The notes: generated by a model not told the origin, from the sequence alone. Counted from the first letter of the stretch, positions 41,190 to 50,686 are shown. The stretch is DNA of 63,274 bases from Bacillota bacterium (GCA_023411215.1 JAEYOY010000072.1:1-63274); one strand, 5' to 3'. Made by a program: numbers and translations.

Positions 41190-43328
41190 GTGAAGGGAAG
41201 TTTTAAGGCTAAATGTGTGAAATCAAATCAAAGTTGGTTTACAACCGGAAAGATTTATGAAATTAAAGATGGAAAGATTACTGATGATGATAGAGAGAAA
41301 TATCCATTATCAAACTTTCTTGAAAATATTGATCAATTAAAAGCTTATGCTTCAAGCAGTGAGTGGGAACTTGTTACCGAAAAGCATTACTCCGGCGAGT
41401 ACATATCCATCAAGCGTTGTAAGAAGAATAAGCGTGTTACTGCGATCATGTCTATTGACGGTAAATATCAAAAATCTGCCAATGTCAAGCTGAAGGACTT
41501 TGATGGGGATTTTGTAAAGGCAGCTAAGGCGGCGGTGGATAAACTGATGGATATCGGCAATACAACTGAAAAGGCTGTCAAGGCTGACGGTAATTTCAAA
41601 GCGAAGGTTATTGCAACAAAAGATTTCGGTTTGACAGTTGGTAAGGTTTATGAATTTGTCAATGGTTATAGCCAATGGAATGATGGCACGAAAATGCCTC
41701 AGTTCGATAGAGAAGGTATTAGCATTTTTAGAAGCTTTAGCGATCTTATCAAGTGGTTTGGAAAAGGTAACTCCACTAAGTGGGAAGAAGTTAAGGAAGT
41801 CGAAACGATTCCTGCTAAAACATTCACTCGCATCGTTAAACAGGATAAGTATGAGGCTGGGGATAAGGTGAAGGTGAGAGAGGATTTGCGTGTGTTTGAC
41901 AATATTAATGGACAGGCGATCACGCAGTCTATGATGAATCTGGCTGGAAAAACAGTCACCATAAAGAGTTCTAATAAAGCTACCAGCAGAGACTGTTTGG
42001 TTTACAAAATTAAAGAGGATAATTGGTACTGGATTGCTGATTGCTTTGAAGGAAAAGTAATTGAAAATACAGAACCAAAAACCGAAGTTACACCTTTCGA
42101 TTGGTCAGCCTTCAAATCCGGTAAAATCGCAGTACATTGCGATACCGAAGAGAAAGCCATGGAGTTCTTGAAGGAATGCGATGAGCAGGGGATAAAGTGG
42201 TGCACTGGTACTAGAACGGTAGAGCAAGAATCAACAAGATGGAGAATTTTTAAACAAGATACATCTTATGGTTGTGACTCGCACGGCGGAATAATGTACG
42301 GTACGTTCGATGAAAGAGTAAAAATCAACTACACCCCATCAAAACCTACTGTCAAAGAAGTGAAGCGCCCTGCGAAGGTTGGGGAGTGGATAAAGGTTAT
42401 TGACAGATCAGGGCATTACGTAGATGCTGGCACAATTGGCAAGGTCACTTCACTGTATGGAGATGGCGTGTATATCAATGGGGATGTATATGGAAGCGGA
42501 CGATTATTGCTATCTATAAATTATGTCGTCCTCGAAAACTATCAGCCAGAGGACAAGCCTGTTGACAGCAAGTCCGAACCGGAACAGCCGACTTCCTCTA
42601 GTGGTATGAGAGAGGTTAAGAGAGAAGCAAAAGATGGAGAATATGTAAAAATCGTTGATGCATCTAATATTCCAGAGACAAATGGAGAAACAGAGTACAA
42701 GAATGGGGATGTTTTAAAAATTCTTAAAAATAATTATGGTCAGGTTGTATATGCAGAAGGACAAGCAGATAACGGGAAATATCGAGTGCTAAACTCACAT
42801 GAATACGTCGTCCTCGAAAACTACGATTATTCATTGGGGTACCCAAAGAACGAGCCATTCCGAAAGGCTAAGCTCGGTGACAAGATTAAGGTGGTTAGGG
42901 TTCGAAACGGTCACGGTCCAGAAGTTTACAATGGTGACATTATGACAGTAGATGAAGTTCACCGAGACTCCGTTGGCGCAAACAATCCTCGTGATGGACA
43001 CAACTGGCTTGATGATAAATACCAAGAATACATCATCATCGAGGAAGCACAAGCTGAACCGAAAGCGGAAGATACCAAAATCAATATTGGTGATACCGTC
43101 AATGTGATTGGAAACGGTCGTGTTTGCACTACATATGGCAAATTCATTGAAATGTACGCTAAAGATTTTTGCTCAAAGTATTCCTATGGCTACACACCAA
43201 AGAACGGAGATATTGGTGTGGTTATTGGAAAAGGCAGACACGAAACTTATGGAGAGGATTATCTTGCGGTGTTAGCTAATGGCAAGGTTTTCTGCATTCA
43301 TCCAGATGGTGTCGAGGCAGTTAAATAA
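41190..43328 (+). CDS. Large early protein with repeated SH3/KOW-like modules
   Basis: This is a 712-residue protein starting at GTG after GAGAGGG. It is built from many short beta modules with recurring phrases: KAKVIATKDFGLTVGKVYEF, GDKVKVREDL, VGEWIKVIDRSG, DGEYVKIVDAS and LGDKIKVVRVRNG. Each is followed by a turn and NYVVLENY- or EYVVLENY-type strands. This looks like a string of SH3- or KOW-type barrels. I know no function. It is one of the first early genes and precedes the SbcC-like ATPase. Confidence 0.7.
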   Translation: MKGSFKAKCVKSNQSWFTTGKIYEIKDGKITDDDREKYPLSNFLENIDQLKAYASSSEWELVTEKHYSGEYISIKRCKKNKRVTAIMSIDGKYQKSANVKLKDFDGDFVKAAKAAVDKLMDIGNTTEKAVKADGNFKAKVIATKDFGLTVGKVYEFVNGYSQWNDGTKMPQFDREGISIFRSFSDLIKWFGKGNSTKWEEVKEVETIPAKTFTRIVKQDKYEAGDKVKVREDLRVFDNINGQAITQSMMNLAGKTVTIKSSNKATSRDCLVYKIKEDNWYWIADCFEGKVIENTEPKTEVTPFDWSAFKSGKIAVHCDTEEKAMEFLKECDEQGIKWCTGTRTVEQESTRWRIFKQDTSYGCDSHGGIMYGTFDERVKINYTPSKPTVKEVKRPAKVGEWIKVIDRSGHYVDAGTIGKVTSLYGDGVYINGDVYGSGRLLLSINYVVLENYQPEDKPVDSKSEPEQPTSSSGMREVKREAKDGEYVKIVDASNIPETNGETEYKNGDVLKILKNNYGQVVYAEGQADNGKYRVLNSHEYVVLENYDYSLGYPKNEPFRKAKLGDKIKVVRVRNGHGPEVYNGDIMTVDEVHRDSVGANNPRDGHNWLDDKYQEYIIIEEAQAEPKAEDTKINIGDTVNVIGNGRVCTTYGKFIEMYAKDFCSKYSYGYTPKNGDIGVVIGKGRHETYGEDYLAVLANGKVFCIHPDGVEAVK

Positions 43329-43345
43329 GAAGGGAGTAAATCAGA

Positions 43346-45310
43346 ATGAGGGAAATCATCTTAAAGTCAATACATATGGAAAATTTCAAGGTTTTCCAAA
43401 ACGTCACATTTCAATTTTCACAATTGACAAAAATTTTCGCACAGAACTATAAGGGGAAATCATCTATAGTGGACGCATTTTTCTGGACTCTGTTTTCTAA
43501 GAGTTCCACCGGTAATTCCGAGGGTAAGCAGTTTTGCCCTCGGAGATATGATGAAAATGGAACTCCGATTGATTATGTGGATGTTGTGGTTGAATTAGTT
43601 CTATCCATAGACAACAAAGAAGTAACAATCCGCAAAGTCCAAAAGCAAAATTGGGTTCGCAAGCGTGGAGCAGAAGAGAAAACCTATGAAGGTGATACCA
43701 ATGAATTTTATTGGAATGAGGTTCCTGTTAAGGAATCTGAACATAAGAAAAGGGTTGCAGAACTAGTTGACGAGGATGTGTTCCGATTAATTACTAATCC
43801 TCATGCGTTCGTAGGTAAAAAACAGGACGAGCAGAGAAAGTTCCTTGTTGAGAAAGTGGCACAAATCACTGATCAAGATGTTTTCTCCCTAGACAGCAGT
43901 TTTTCTGAATTGCAGTCAAAAATGGCGAGTGAAGGTAAAAACCTTGAAGAAATCAAAGCTATCAATAAGAAGGCTCTGCAAGGTTACAAGCAACTCCAGG
44001 AAACAATTCCGGTTCGTATTGATGAAGTATCTAAATCAATAATGGATATAGATTTTGCCGAGCAAGAAATTGCTCTAACGGCCAAAAAAGAAGAATTGGC
44101 AGCAGTTGAATCCAAGCTAACCGATTTATCCAAGTCATATGAGGATATAGGCAAGATTAAAGCTGAGATTGCGGAGTACAAGTCCAAGATAGCAGATATA
44201 GAAAATACAGAAAGATCCTTGCTGTCAAAGAGTAGGAATGAGCTTATTTCCACGCTTGACGGCATCAAATATAATCTTGTGCGAAAGATGCAAGAAAAAT
44301 CCAATACCCAAAATGAAATTAATTTGCTTACTGAGAAAATCGCTGCTTGGGAAATAACATTTGAAACCTTAAAAAAGAGATACCAGGAAGAGAAAAACAA
44401 GGAATTTGACGAAGCACAAAATCTCTGCCCGGTGTGTGGTAAGGAATTCGATGAGGATAAGAAAGCGGAGTTATTAGCGAAGTTCGAGGAAGATAAAAAG
44501 GCTAAGCTTAATCAAATTAATCTTGATGGAAAAAAAGTATCTTTGGACATTAAGGAGAATAAAGAGAGGTTAGCCCAACTCGAAGAAAAACTAACTATAT
44601 TGACAGCAGAGGTTGAGAAGTTGACCGAAGAAGAAACTGCCGCCAAAGCAGAAATAGCAGCCATTCCAACCGAGATTGATTTATCTGGAAACACAGATTA
44701 CCAAGGATACAAGGCTTCTTTGACTGCTCTCGAATTTGCCTTAAAAGAGACCGAGGAAAGCTTAGTTGATACAAATACACTCAAAGCAAATTTGACCGCC
44801 CAGAAAGCCGAAATTCAAAGTCAGATAGAAATCGTGCAGGGTGTGATTTCATCCAAGAAACATATTGATGATGCTAAGGATAGAGTCGCAGAACTAAGAG
44901 AAGAATTAAGACAAGCAACCAGTAAGGCTGCCGAGTGTGAGAGGTTAGACTTCATCCTAGAGAAGTTTGAGAAGGCTAAGATGAATTTGCTGTCAGAGCG
45001 AATTAATCAGAAATTTAGGTTGGTTAAGTGGCAGTTGTTCCGCACACAAAAGAATGGTGCTATAGAGCCGGCTTGTATCCCGATGGTTCATGGTTCGCCT
45101 TATGGAGAAAATACAACATCTTCAACTGAACAACTCATGGCAGGCATGGATATTATATCTACACTTCAAGATATTTATGGAGTCAAGGCACCGATCTTCA
45201 TCGACAACAAAGAAAGCTACAACGATGCCAATGTCCCCGAAATGGATTGTCAATTAATCATGTTGAGTGTATCTGAGGATGAAAATATTAGAGTGGAGGT
45301 AAAGGGATGA
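43346..45310 (+). CDS. SbcC/Rad50-like ATPase with zinc hook
   Basis: This is a 654-residue protein. The N-terminal ATPase lobe (MENFKVFQNVTF) has a deviant P-loop, AQNYKGKSS. Long coiled coils enclose a zinc hook, CPVCG, near residue 363. The C-terminal lobe ends with APIFIDNKE and LIMLSVS. Such proteins hold DNA ends in recombination. The usual Walker B is weak. It belongs with RecT, MBL nuclease and SSB further down the operon. Confidence 0.82.
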   Translation: MREIILKSIHMENFKVFQNVTFQFSQLTKIFAQNYKGKSSIVDAFFWTLFSKSSTGNSEGKQFCPRRYDENGTPIDYVDVVVELVLSIDNKEVTIRKVQKQNWVRKRGAEEKTYEGDTNEFYWNEVPVKESEHKKRVAELVDEDVFRLITNPHAFVGKKQDEQRKFLVEKVAQITDQDVFSLDSSFSELQSKMASEGKNLEEIKAINKKALQGYKQLQETIPVRIDEVSKSIMDIDFAEQEIALTAKKEELAAVESKLTDLSKSYEDIGKIKAEIAEYKSKIADIENTERSLLSKSRNELISTLDGIKYNLVRKMQEKSNTQNEINLLTEKIAAWEITFETLKKRYQEEKNKEFDEAQNLCPVCGKEFDEDKKAELLAKFEEDKKAKLNQINLDGKKVSLDIKENKERLAQLEEKLTILTAEVEKLTEEETAAKAEIAAIPTEIDLSGNTDYQGYKASLTALEFALKETEESLVDTNTLKANLTAQKAEIQSQIEIVQGVISSKKHIDDAKDRVAELREELRQATSKAAECERLDFILEKFEKAKMNLLSERINQKFRLVKWQLFRTQKNGAIEPACIPMVHGSPYGENTTSSTEQLMAGMDIISTLQDIYGVKAPIFIDNKESYNDANVPEMDCQLIMLSVSEDENIRVEVKG

Positions 45311-45543
45311 ATTTCAAGATTAGAGTAGTTGAAAATATAGGCTCTTGGAGTAAGAGATTATTTGGCACTCCCGGAACAATCCTAGTTGTAACCAATGGGT
45401 CATTTAATGACTTGGATGATTTTGAATGGGATTACGATGACAATCCATTCTCCAATATCGATGAAATAAATGAGTTCTTTGGCGAAGAAGACCAGTGGAA
45501 TACAATCTTTGAATTGGTCGTAGAACAGGAGGTTGCCGAATGA
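45307..45543 (+). CDS. Small acidic hypothetical protein
   Basis: This is a 78-residue acidic protein with many Asp and Trp residues (DDFEWDYDDNPFS). It overlaps both neighbours by four bases, so it is part of the recombination operon. Acidic small proteins can be DNA mimics that block host nucleases, but no evidence fixes that role. Confidence 0.6.
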   Translation: MNFKIRVVENIGSWSKRLFGTPGTILVVTNGSFNDLDDFEWDYDDNPFSNIDEINEFFGEEDQWNTIFELVVEQEVAE

Positions 45544-45755
45544 AACCACATATTATCAAAGTCCGTTTCCTAAAAGACGGCAAGCCAGCCGGGATGCCGT
45601 ATACATATTATTCGAAGGATGTTGTATCTATAGGCGATATCGTCCAGATAAACGCACAGGCAAAGGGTTTGGTCGTGGATATCGACATACCCGAGGAAGA
45701 TATCAAGGGATTTGCCGACAAAGTGAAATTTATCCATGGGAGGGTTGAGGAATGA
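45540..45755 (+). CDS. Small hypothetical protein
   Basis: This is a 71-residue beta-rich protein (KVRFLKDGKPAGMPYTYYSK, VSIGDIVQINAQAKG). The pattern resembles small single-barrel proteins. The start and end overlap neighbouring genes, which supports this frame over the overlapping one at 45533. Confidence 0.6.
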   Translation: MKPHIIKVRFLKDGKPAGMPYTYYSKDVVSIGDIVQINAQAKGLVVDIDIPEEDIKGFADKVKFIHGRVEE

Positions 45756-46330
45756 AAGAGCGTTTCGAACAACTGCTGTCAAGCGTACAACGTGACGGCA
45801 TAGACAAGCTTCTTGATTTTATCCGCCGGAGTGATTTCTACACCGCTCCGGCATCAACGAAGCACCATGGAGCATATGAGGGTGGACTACTGGAACATAG
45901 TTTGAATGTCTTTGATTGTCTTGATAAGAAAACAAGTGGAAGTGAGTACAACATTTGGAAGCCTTATCTTGTTGATGTTAGTGCAGATACATTAATAATC
46001 GTATCACTTCTCCATGACCTCTGTAAAACCTACTACTACACCACAGAAATACGGAATGTCAAAGAAAATGGTGTTTGGGTTCAAAAGCCTTTTTACACAG
46101 TAGATGATAAATATCCGCTTGGACACGGAAGCAAAAGCGTTGTGTTTATATCTCAATTCATCAAACTAACTATGGAAGAAATAATGGCTATCACGCACCA
46201 TATGGGTCCATATTGCGGTCAACAGGATTGGGGAACACTTGGGATTGCTTTTGAGAAATATCCACTTGCATTAGCCTTGCACCAAGCTGATATGGAAGCA
46301 ACTTATCTTCTTGAGAAGGGCGGTGACTAG
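45752..46330 (+). CDS. HD-domain phosphohydrolase
   Basis: This is a 192-residue protein with the metal-binding series HHGAYEGGLLEHS, LLHDLCK and ITHHMGPY, as in HD-fold hydrolases of nucleotides or 3' ends. Phage HD proteins of this kind often lie in replication operons. Its start overlaps the previous stop. The GCTGTCAA motif spans its first codons. Confidence 0.8.
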   Translation: MKERFEQLLSSVQRDGIDKLLDFIRRSDFYTAPASTKHHGAYEGGLLEHSLNVFDCLDKKTSGSEYNIWKPYLVDVSADTLIIVSLLHDLCKTYYYTTEIRNVKENGVWVQKPFYTVDDKYPLGHGSKSVVFISQFIKLTMEEIMAITHHMGPYCGQQDWGTLGIAFEKYPLALALHQADMEATYLLEKGGD

Positions 46331-46333
46331 CTC

Positions 46334-46519
46334 ATGAATGCACCGTGTTTCAAATGTCCAGAACGACACCAATTATGCCACTCGACATGCAATCGATATA
46401 ACGATTTCCGAAATAAACGTCAAGCGATTAGTAACGCACGACAAAAATCTTTTCACATAGACAAATATTTCGATGATGCTCTCAAAAAGTCAGTGAAACT
46501 AAGGAGGCAGCATGCATGA
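46334..46519 (+). CDS. Small cysteine-rich protein
   Basis: This is a 61-residue protein. CFKCPERHQLCHSTC gives four cysteines for a zinc site, followed by a basic helix (FRNKRQAISNARQKS). It resembles short DNA- or RNA-binding phage proteins. It overlaps the next gene by four bases. Confidence 0.6.
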   Translation: MNAPCFKCPERHQLCHSTCNRYNDFRNKRQAISNARQKSFHIDKYFDDALKKSVKLRRQHA

Positions 46520-46719
46520 GTAATGTTGGATATTATCGCAAGGAAATGGAGCGTCAGCAAGCCACTGTTCGCCAGACGGTTATTGATGAAATCGAGGGAG
46601 ATGTTAATAGATTATTGGAGTTCACACAGACCATTGACATTGACAGCAAAGAGAATATTCAAGAGGGAATTGATTATATAAAAGGTGCGTTGAAAGAGTT
46701 AGCACAAAAATTATATTAG
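46516..46719 (+). CDS. Small helical protein
   Basis: This is a 67-residue amphipathic protein (REVIDEIEGDVNRLLEF type) with no domain recognised. It starts at ATGAG overlapping the previous stop. It is part of the recombination operon ahead of RecT. Confidence 0.55.
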   Translation: MSNVGYYRKEMERQQATVRQTVIDEIEGDVNRLLEFTQTIDIDSKENIQEGIDYIKGALKELAQKLY

Positions 46720-46731
46720 GGAGGTATGAGG

Positions 46732-46938
46732 ATGGAAGGTTTAAACAAACTCAACACAATTGCTGATCTACTTGACGGCAAGCAAGGTTATATCATATTA
46801 GAACTCCACTGGGGAGATAAGCGATGGTATGTCGAGTGTTGGATAAATAATAAATCAAAGGTTCTTCACAATGGTTATACTGAGGACCTTGATAAGACAC
46901 TGGATGAGATTATTGAGAAATTGGGAGGTAATGAATAA
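46732..46938 (+). CDS. Small hypothetical protein
   Basis: This is a 68-residue protein with aromatic beta strands (YIILELHWGDKRWYVECW) and a C-terminal helix. The ATG at 46732 is seven bases after GGGAGG. The stop overlaps the RecT start, so the two are coupled. Confidence 0.55.
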   Translation: MEGLNKLNTIADLLDGKQGYIILELHWGDKRWYVECWINNKSKVLHNGYTEDLDKTLDEIIEKLGGNE

Positions 46939-47825
46939 TGGCAGCAGAGAAAAATGCAGTAGCAACACAACAACCTATGGAATTAGCAATAGATAATAAA
47001 TTCATTGATGGGCTGACAACCCAACTTACACAGAAAGAGCAGTATGGACTTGCGTTTCCATCAAACTACAGTGTTTCAAATGCCTTAAATAGTGCTTATC
47101 TCATTCTGCAGGAAACACTTGATAGCCAAAAACAACCGGTTCTCAAAAGTTGTTCAAGACAAAGTATTGCAGCTACTCTAATTGACATGACAGTTCAAGG
47201 TTTAAATCCAGTAAAGAAACAATGCTACTTCGTGGCTATGGGTGGAAAGTTAAAACTCATGCGTTCTTACCAAGGTACAATGGCAGTTGCTAAAAGATGT
47301 GGAGTTAAGAACATCAATGCAGAGGTTATCTATGATGGCGATATTTTCAAATATCATATTGAGAACGGTGTCAAGTACATAGACGAGCATGAGCAGGATT
47401 TCTTGAATATTGATACCTCAAAGATAAAAGGAGCCTATGCAGTACTCAATCTTGAAGATGGTAGCACCTACACAGAAATCATGAACATTAATCAGATCAA
47501 AAAGGCTTGGAGCAAAGGTTACGGTTATAAGGATGGTCAAGGTGTACACGGTGACTTTGCTGACCAAATGGCTAAGAAAACAGTTATCAGTCGAGCATGT
47601 AAGAACATTATCAATTCTTCTGATGATGCTAACTTGCAGGAAGCTTTTGATAATACTACCGACAATGAAGAACTCAATCCAGTAGCAGAGGATATGCATC
47701 ATGTAATTGATATGGAAGCGAACTCTGAAGAATTTGTGATACCAGAACCGGAGCAGCCAAAGGAGCAACCTAAGTCCAAGAAAACAACTATTGTTGATGA
47801 GTTAGAAGAGTCGGTGTTTGAGTAG
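46938..47825 (+). CDS. recT: RecT-family single-strand annealing protein
   Basis: This is a 295-residue protein that anneals single strands in phage recombination. The RecT signature LIDMTVQGLNPVKKQCYFV is followed by MRSYQGTMAVAKR and QMAKKTVISRACKNIIN. The C-terminal 50 residues are acidic and variable. It lies close to the MBL-fold protein, its usual nuclease partner, and to SSB. Confidence 0.93.
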   Translation: MAAEKNAVATQQPMELAIDNKFIDGLTTQLTQKEQYGLAFPSNYSVSNALNSAYLILQETLDSQKQPVLKSCSRQSIAATLIDMTVQGLNPVKKQCYFVAMGGKLKLMRSYQGTMAVAKRCGVKNINAEVIYDGDIFKYHIENGVKYIDEHEQDFLNIDTSKIKGAYAVLNLEDGSTYTEIMNINQIKKAWSKGYGYKDGQGVHGDFADQMAKKTVISRACKNIINSSDDANLQEAFDNTTDNEELNPVAEDMHHVIDMEANSEEFVIPEPEQPKEQPKSKKTTIVDELEESVFE

Positions 47826-47837
47826 GAGGGGTAATAC

Positions 47838-48059
47838 ATGACAGTATATGAATTGATTCAAGAGTTAGTCCAGCATGATGCTGATAAGGAAGTTGTAATT
47901 GATTTCACTACTAAAGACCAGAATATAGAACTTGAAAATGATTACAACGAAGGTGATGAGGTTGTTGTTACTGGTGAAGAAAAGACCGGAACGGAAATTG
48001 GAATAACTACATATCGCTATGACGGCTACAAGGTGCATATCGTAGTCGAGGAAGATTAG
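47838..48059 (+). CDS. Small acidic protein
   Basis: This is a 73-residue acidic protein (VYELIQELVQHDADKEVVID). The N-terminus resembles a short family found beside RecT in gut phages. GGAGGGG precedes the ATG. The function is unknown. Confidence 0.6.
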   Translation: MTVYELIQELVQHDADKEVVIDFTTKDQNIELENDYNEGDEVVVTGEEKTGTEIGITTYRYDGYKVHIVVEED

Positions 48060-48068
48060 GGTGATTGA

Positions 48069-48815
48069 ATGAACCTAATTTGTCTAGGTAGTAGTTCAAG
48101 TGGAAACTGCTACCTTCTGGAAAATGAAACAGAATGCTTAATACTTGAATGCGGTATCAAATTCGCTGAAGTTAAGAAAGCCTTAGATTTTAATGTTGGA
48201 GAGATTGTTGGGGTGGTATGCAGCCATCAACACGGAGATCACTTTGGACATGCTGAGGAATATTTAAAATCTGGTATTCCAGTGTATGCCCCTGAGGAAA
48301 CTCATCAATCCCTGTCAAAGGAATATGATGCGCAGAAGGTTGTGAGGTGTGGTTATGAATATGGGATTGGAAATTTCAAAATATACCCGTTCCATGCAGA
48401 GCATGATGTGATTTGTTTTGGATATGTGATTATTCATCCTGATATGGGAAAATTGCTATTTTGTACGGACTCCGCATTTGTTAAATCGAGTTTTAAGAAA
48501 TTGGGGTTGTCGCATATTTTAATCGAAGCTAACTACTCCGAAGCAGTCATCAATGATTTGCTGTCAAAGGGATTGATTGACCAGAGCCGCGTGAATCGTA
48601 CATTCCGCACACACATGAGTATTGAGACAGCTAAGGAATTTGTAAGAACCAACAAGACCTCTTCCCTTGACAGCATTGTTCTTCTTCATTTGTCGGATGG
48701 TAACAGTAATGCTGAAGAGTTTCAGCAAACCATCCAAGATGTTGTTGGGGATGCCGTTAAAGTGGTGGTGGCTGATAAGGGTGTTGAACTTAAATTAGAT
48801 TTATTCCCATGGTAG
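48069..48815 (+). CDS. Metallo-beta-lactamase-fold protein (exonuclease partner of RecT)
   Basis: This is a 248-residue protein. The first strand GSSSSGNCYLLE and the metal motif SHQHGDHFGH are those of the MBL fold of YycJ type, with later ligands at AEHDV and TDSAFV. Phages with RecT often encode such a protein in place of an exonuclease. It may therefore resect double-strand ends, though this role is inferred from context. Confidence 0.85.
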   Translation: MNLICLGSSSSGNCYLLENETECLILECGIKFAEVKKALDFNVGEIVGVVCSHQHGDHFGHAEEYLKSGIPVYAPEETHQSLSKEYDAQKVVRCGYEYGIGNFKIYPFHAEHDVICFGYVIIHPDMGKLLFCTDSAFVKSSFKKLGLSHILIEANYSEAVINDLLSKGLIDQSRVNRTFRTHMSIETAKEFVRTNKTSSLDSIVLLHLSDGNSNAEEFQQTIQDVVGDAVKVVVADKGVELKLDLFPW

Positions 48816-48830
48816 GGAGGAAGGAGTTTT

Positions 48831-49073
48831 ATGAAAGTATTATGGATAATTATCATAATTGTATTTTTCGTTCTTGGACTTATACTGAGCGGAATTGAAA
48901 GCTACTTTAAGAATAAACTCGCTAAAGTAACCAATGAGCAAAATGAGCGCATAAAACAGCAAAATGAATTGCTTTGGGCAGTACTGAAAGAAAGTAATGA
49001 TATTTCTAAAGAATTGATAGCAATGAATTTAAAGAAGGAGGATAAGCAAGATGAAAGTTTATTGCATCAATGA
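48831..49073 (+). CDS. Small membrane-anchored coiled-coil protein
   Basis: This is an 80-residue protein with one N-terminal membrane span (VLWIIIIIVFFVLGLIL) and a Gln/Asn/Lys-rich coiled coil. GGGAGGAAGGAG precedes the start. It may tether an early protein to the membrane. No homolog is recognised. Confidence 0.6.
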   Translation: MKVLWIIIIIVFFVLGLILSGIESYFKNKLAKVTNEQNERIKQQNELLWAVLKESNDISKELIAMNLKKEDKQDESLLHQ

Positions 49074-49212
49074 AAAATGTCCTAACCACAATAAAGGATA
49101 TGCAATCTGCACAGCTCTTATGGATGTAACTGAATGCCCTGAGAGGAAGAAGGAGGCACAACCTTATGAAGAAAACCGCCAGAGTGATAGTGACATACAA
49201 GTGCAATCGTAG
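49051..49212 (+). CDS. Small four-cysteine protein
   Basis: This is a 53-residue protein reading MKVYCINEKCPNHNKGYAIC and later TECPE. The four cysteines suggest a zinc site. AAGGAGG lies in front of the ATG. It overlaps the preceding membrane protein gene and the following radical SAM gene in other frames, a compact arrangement typical of this operon. Confidence 0.55.
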   Translation: MKVYCINEKCPNHNKGYAICTALMDVTECPERKKEAQPYEENRQSDSDIQVQS

Positions 49213-49693
49213 CTGTCCTGGGTGCTGCAATACACATGGAAATACCGTCAAGAAGATTGAGGATATCCGAGAGCTACTGGGATATGAGGAAATCATTCTT
49301 ACTGGTGGAGAGCCGATGTTACTGGTAGGGAAGTTGATGGAATTTGTGTCAGGACTAAAAGCAAGAGGATATAATGGCAAAATTTATTTATACACTGCTT
49401 ATTGGAAAGATAACAGATTCAATCACGAAATCATCAAAATGGTTAACGGTATTACATTCACTATCCATGCCGAGGTAAACGATTCAGATATTATAGCATT
49501 AAGAACACTTTCAAGGCAAAACAGATTAGCAGATCCAAAATTCAGCAGCCGCCTCATCATTGACAGCAGAGTATATGACCGTTACGACTTATCCAACATT
49601 GATTTAACAAATTGGGATGTAATCCGCAAGCTCCAATGGAAAGATTATTGTCCACCAGCACCTAATGAGGATTTAGTTGAGTTTCTTTTATAA
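49166..49693 (+). CDS. Small radical SAM protein
   Basis: This is a 175-residue enzyme. Cys13, Cys17 and Cys20 (CNRSCPGC) form the iron-sulfur site, and LTGGEPM is the SAM-binding motif. The length is short for a radical SAM barrel. Relatives include activase-like and queuosine-related proteins. A role in nucleotide or DNA modification is possible, given the nearby methyltransferases. AGGAGG precedes the start. Confidence 0.75.
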   Translation: MKKTARVIVTYKCNRSCPGCCNTHGNTVKKIEDIRELLGYEEIILTGGEPMLLVGKLMEFVSGLKARGYNGKIYLYTAYWKDNRFNHEIIKMVNGITFTIHAEVNDSDIIALRTLSRQNRLADPKFSSRLIIDSRVYDRYDLSNIDLTNWDVIRKLQWKDYCPPAPNEDLVEFLL

Positions 49694-49714
49694 ATACACT
49701 AGGAGGGATGAACA

Positions 49715-50230
49715 ATGACAGACCATCAAAAAAGCATAGCCGAAGCAAACCACAATCTCATATACTCATTCCTCCAAAAGTATCACTTATCATTCGAGGA
49801 TTGGTATGATTTAGCAGCGATTGGGTTGTGTAAAGCGGCAATGACATTCAAAGAAGATGTATCACAATTTTCTACATATGCATATCGGTGTATGTTCACA
49901 GCTGTATTTTCTGAAAAGCGTAAAGAAACACAAGTAAGTACTATCCCTGAAAATCAGATTGTTTATTATGATGCGGTATTTAATACCGAGAATGATGGAG
50001 ATAGCATGAGCTTTCTTGAAACTATGCCGTCAAGGGATGATGTAGAGGGAGATGTAGTGGCGAAGGTGATATTTGAGGAATTTAACAGAACTTTAAAACC
50101 TTATGAAAGAGCTATTTTCAGATTGTTTCAAGGTGGATATAAGCAAAGAGAAATCGGACGCATCGTTGGATGTTCGCAAGCTCAGGTATCTAGGATTAAG
50201 AAGAAATTAGAAAAATATTTAATAGTTTAA
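49715..50230 (+). CDS. Sigma-70-family RNA polymerase factor
   Basis: This is a 171-residue sigma-like protein. Region 2 is seen as YDLAAIGLCKAAMTFKED followed by QFSTYAYRCM, and region 4 as KPYERAIFRLFQGGYKQREI followed by GCSQAQVSRIKK. It may redirect host polymerase to phage promoters, for example late ones with extended -10 elements. AGGAGGG precedes the ATG. It lies in the early operon, as expected for a switch to late expression. Confidence 0.85.
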   Translation: MTDHQKSIAEANHNLIYSFLQKYHLSFEDWYDLAAIGLCKAAMTFKEDVSQFSTYAYRCMFTAVFSEKRKETQVSTIPENQIVYYDAVFNTENDGDSMSFLETMPSRDDVEGDVVAKVIFEEFNRTLKPYERAIFRLFQGGYKQREIGRIVGCSQAQVSRIKKKLEKYLIV

Positions 50231-50257
50231 ATTATCAAGACTTGGAGGGATTATTTT

Positions 50258-50686
50258 ATGAATAAAGCAATTTTATCAGGACGATTAACACGTGATCCAG
50301 AGGTTAGATATAGCCAGGGAGAAAATTCAACAGCAGTAGCAAGATTCACCCTCGCAGTTGATAGGAAATTTAAGCGAGCAGGTGACGATCAGACGGCAGA
50401 TTTTATTAGCTGTATCGCATTCGGGAAAACCGCCGAGTTTGTAGAGAAGTATTTCAGTAAGGGCGACAAAATGATTGTGGAAGGTCGTATAGCTACCGGT
50501 TCTTATACGAACAAGGATGGAGTTAAGATTTATACAACCGACATTAACGTGGAGAATGTAGAGTTCTGTGAAAGCAAAGGCAACAGTGGAGGACAAGTCG
50601 GAAATAGACCAGAGCCAAGTTCCGCAATGGGTGACGGATTCCTTAACATTCCTGATGGTATAGACGAAACTCTTCCCTTCAATTAG
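50258..50686 (+). CDS. ssb: Single-stranded DNA-binding protein
   Basis: This is a 142-residue SSB. The OB fold (MNKAILSGRLTRDPEVRYSQ, then FISCIAFGKTAEFVEKYFSK) is complete, and the acidic tip DETLPFN matches the partner-binding C-terminal peptide. It protects single strands in replication and recombination with RecT. Confidence 0.95.
   Translation: MNKAILSGRLTRDPEVRYSQGENSTAVARFTLAVDRKFKRAGDDQTADFISCIAFGKTAEFVEKYFSKGDKMIVEGRIATGSYTNKDGVKIYTTDINVENVEFCESKGNSGGQVGNRPEPSSAMGDGFLNIPDGIDETLPFN

Noticed and set aside
45533..45748. Overlapping frame to the gene at 45540
   Set aside because: The gene at 45540 couples to both neighbours by four-base overlaps and has a more protein-like sequence.
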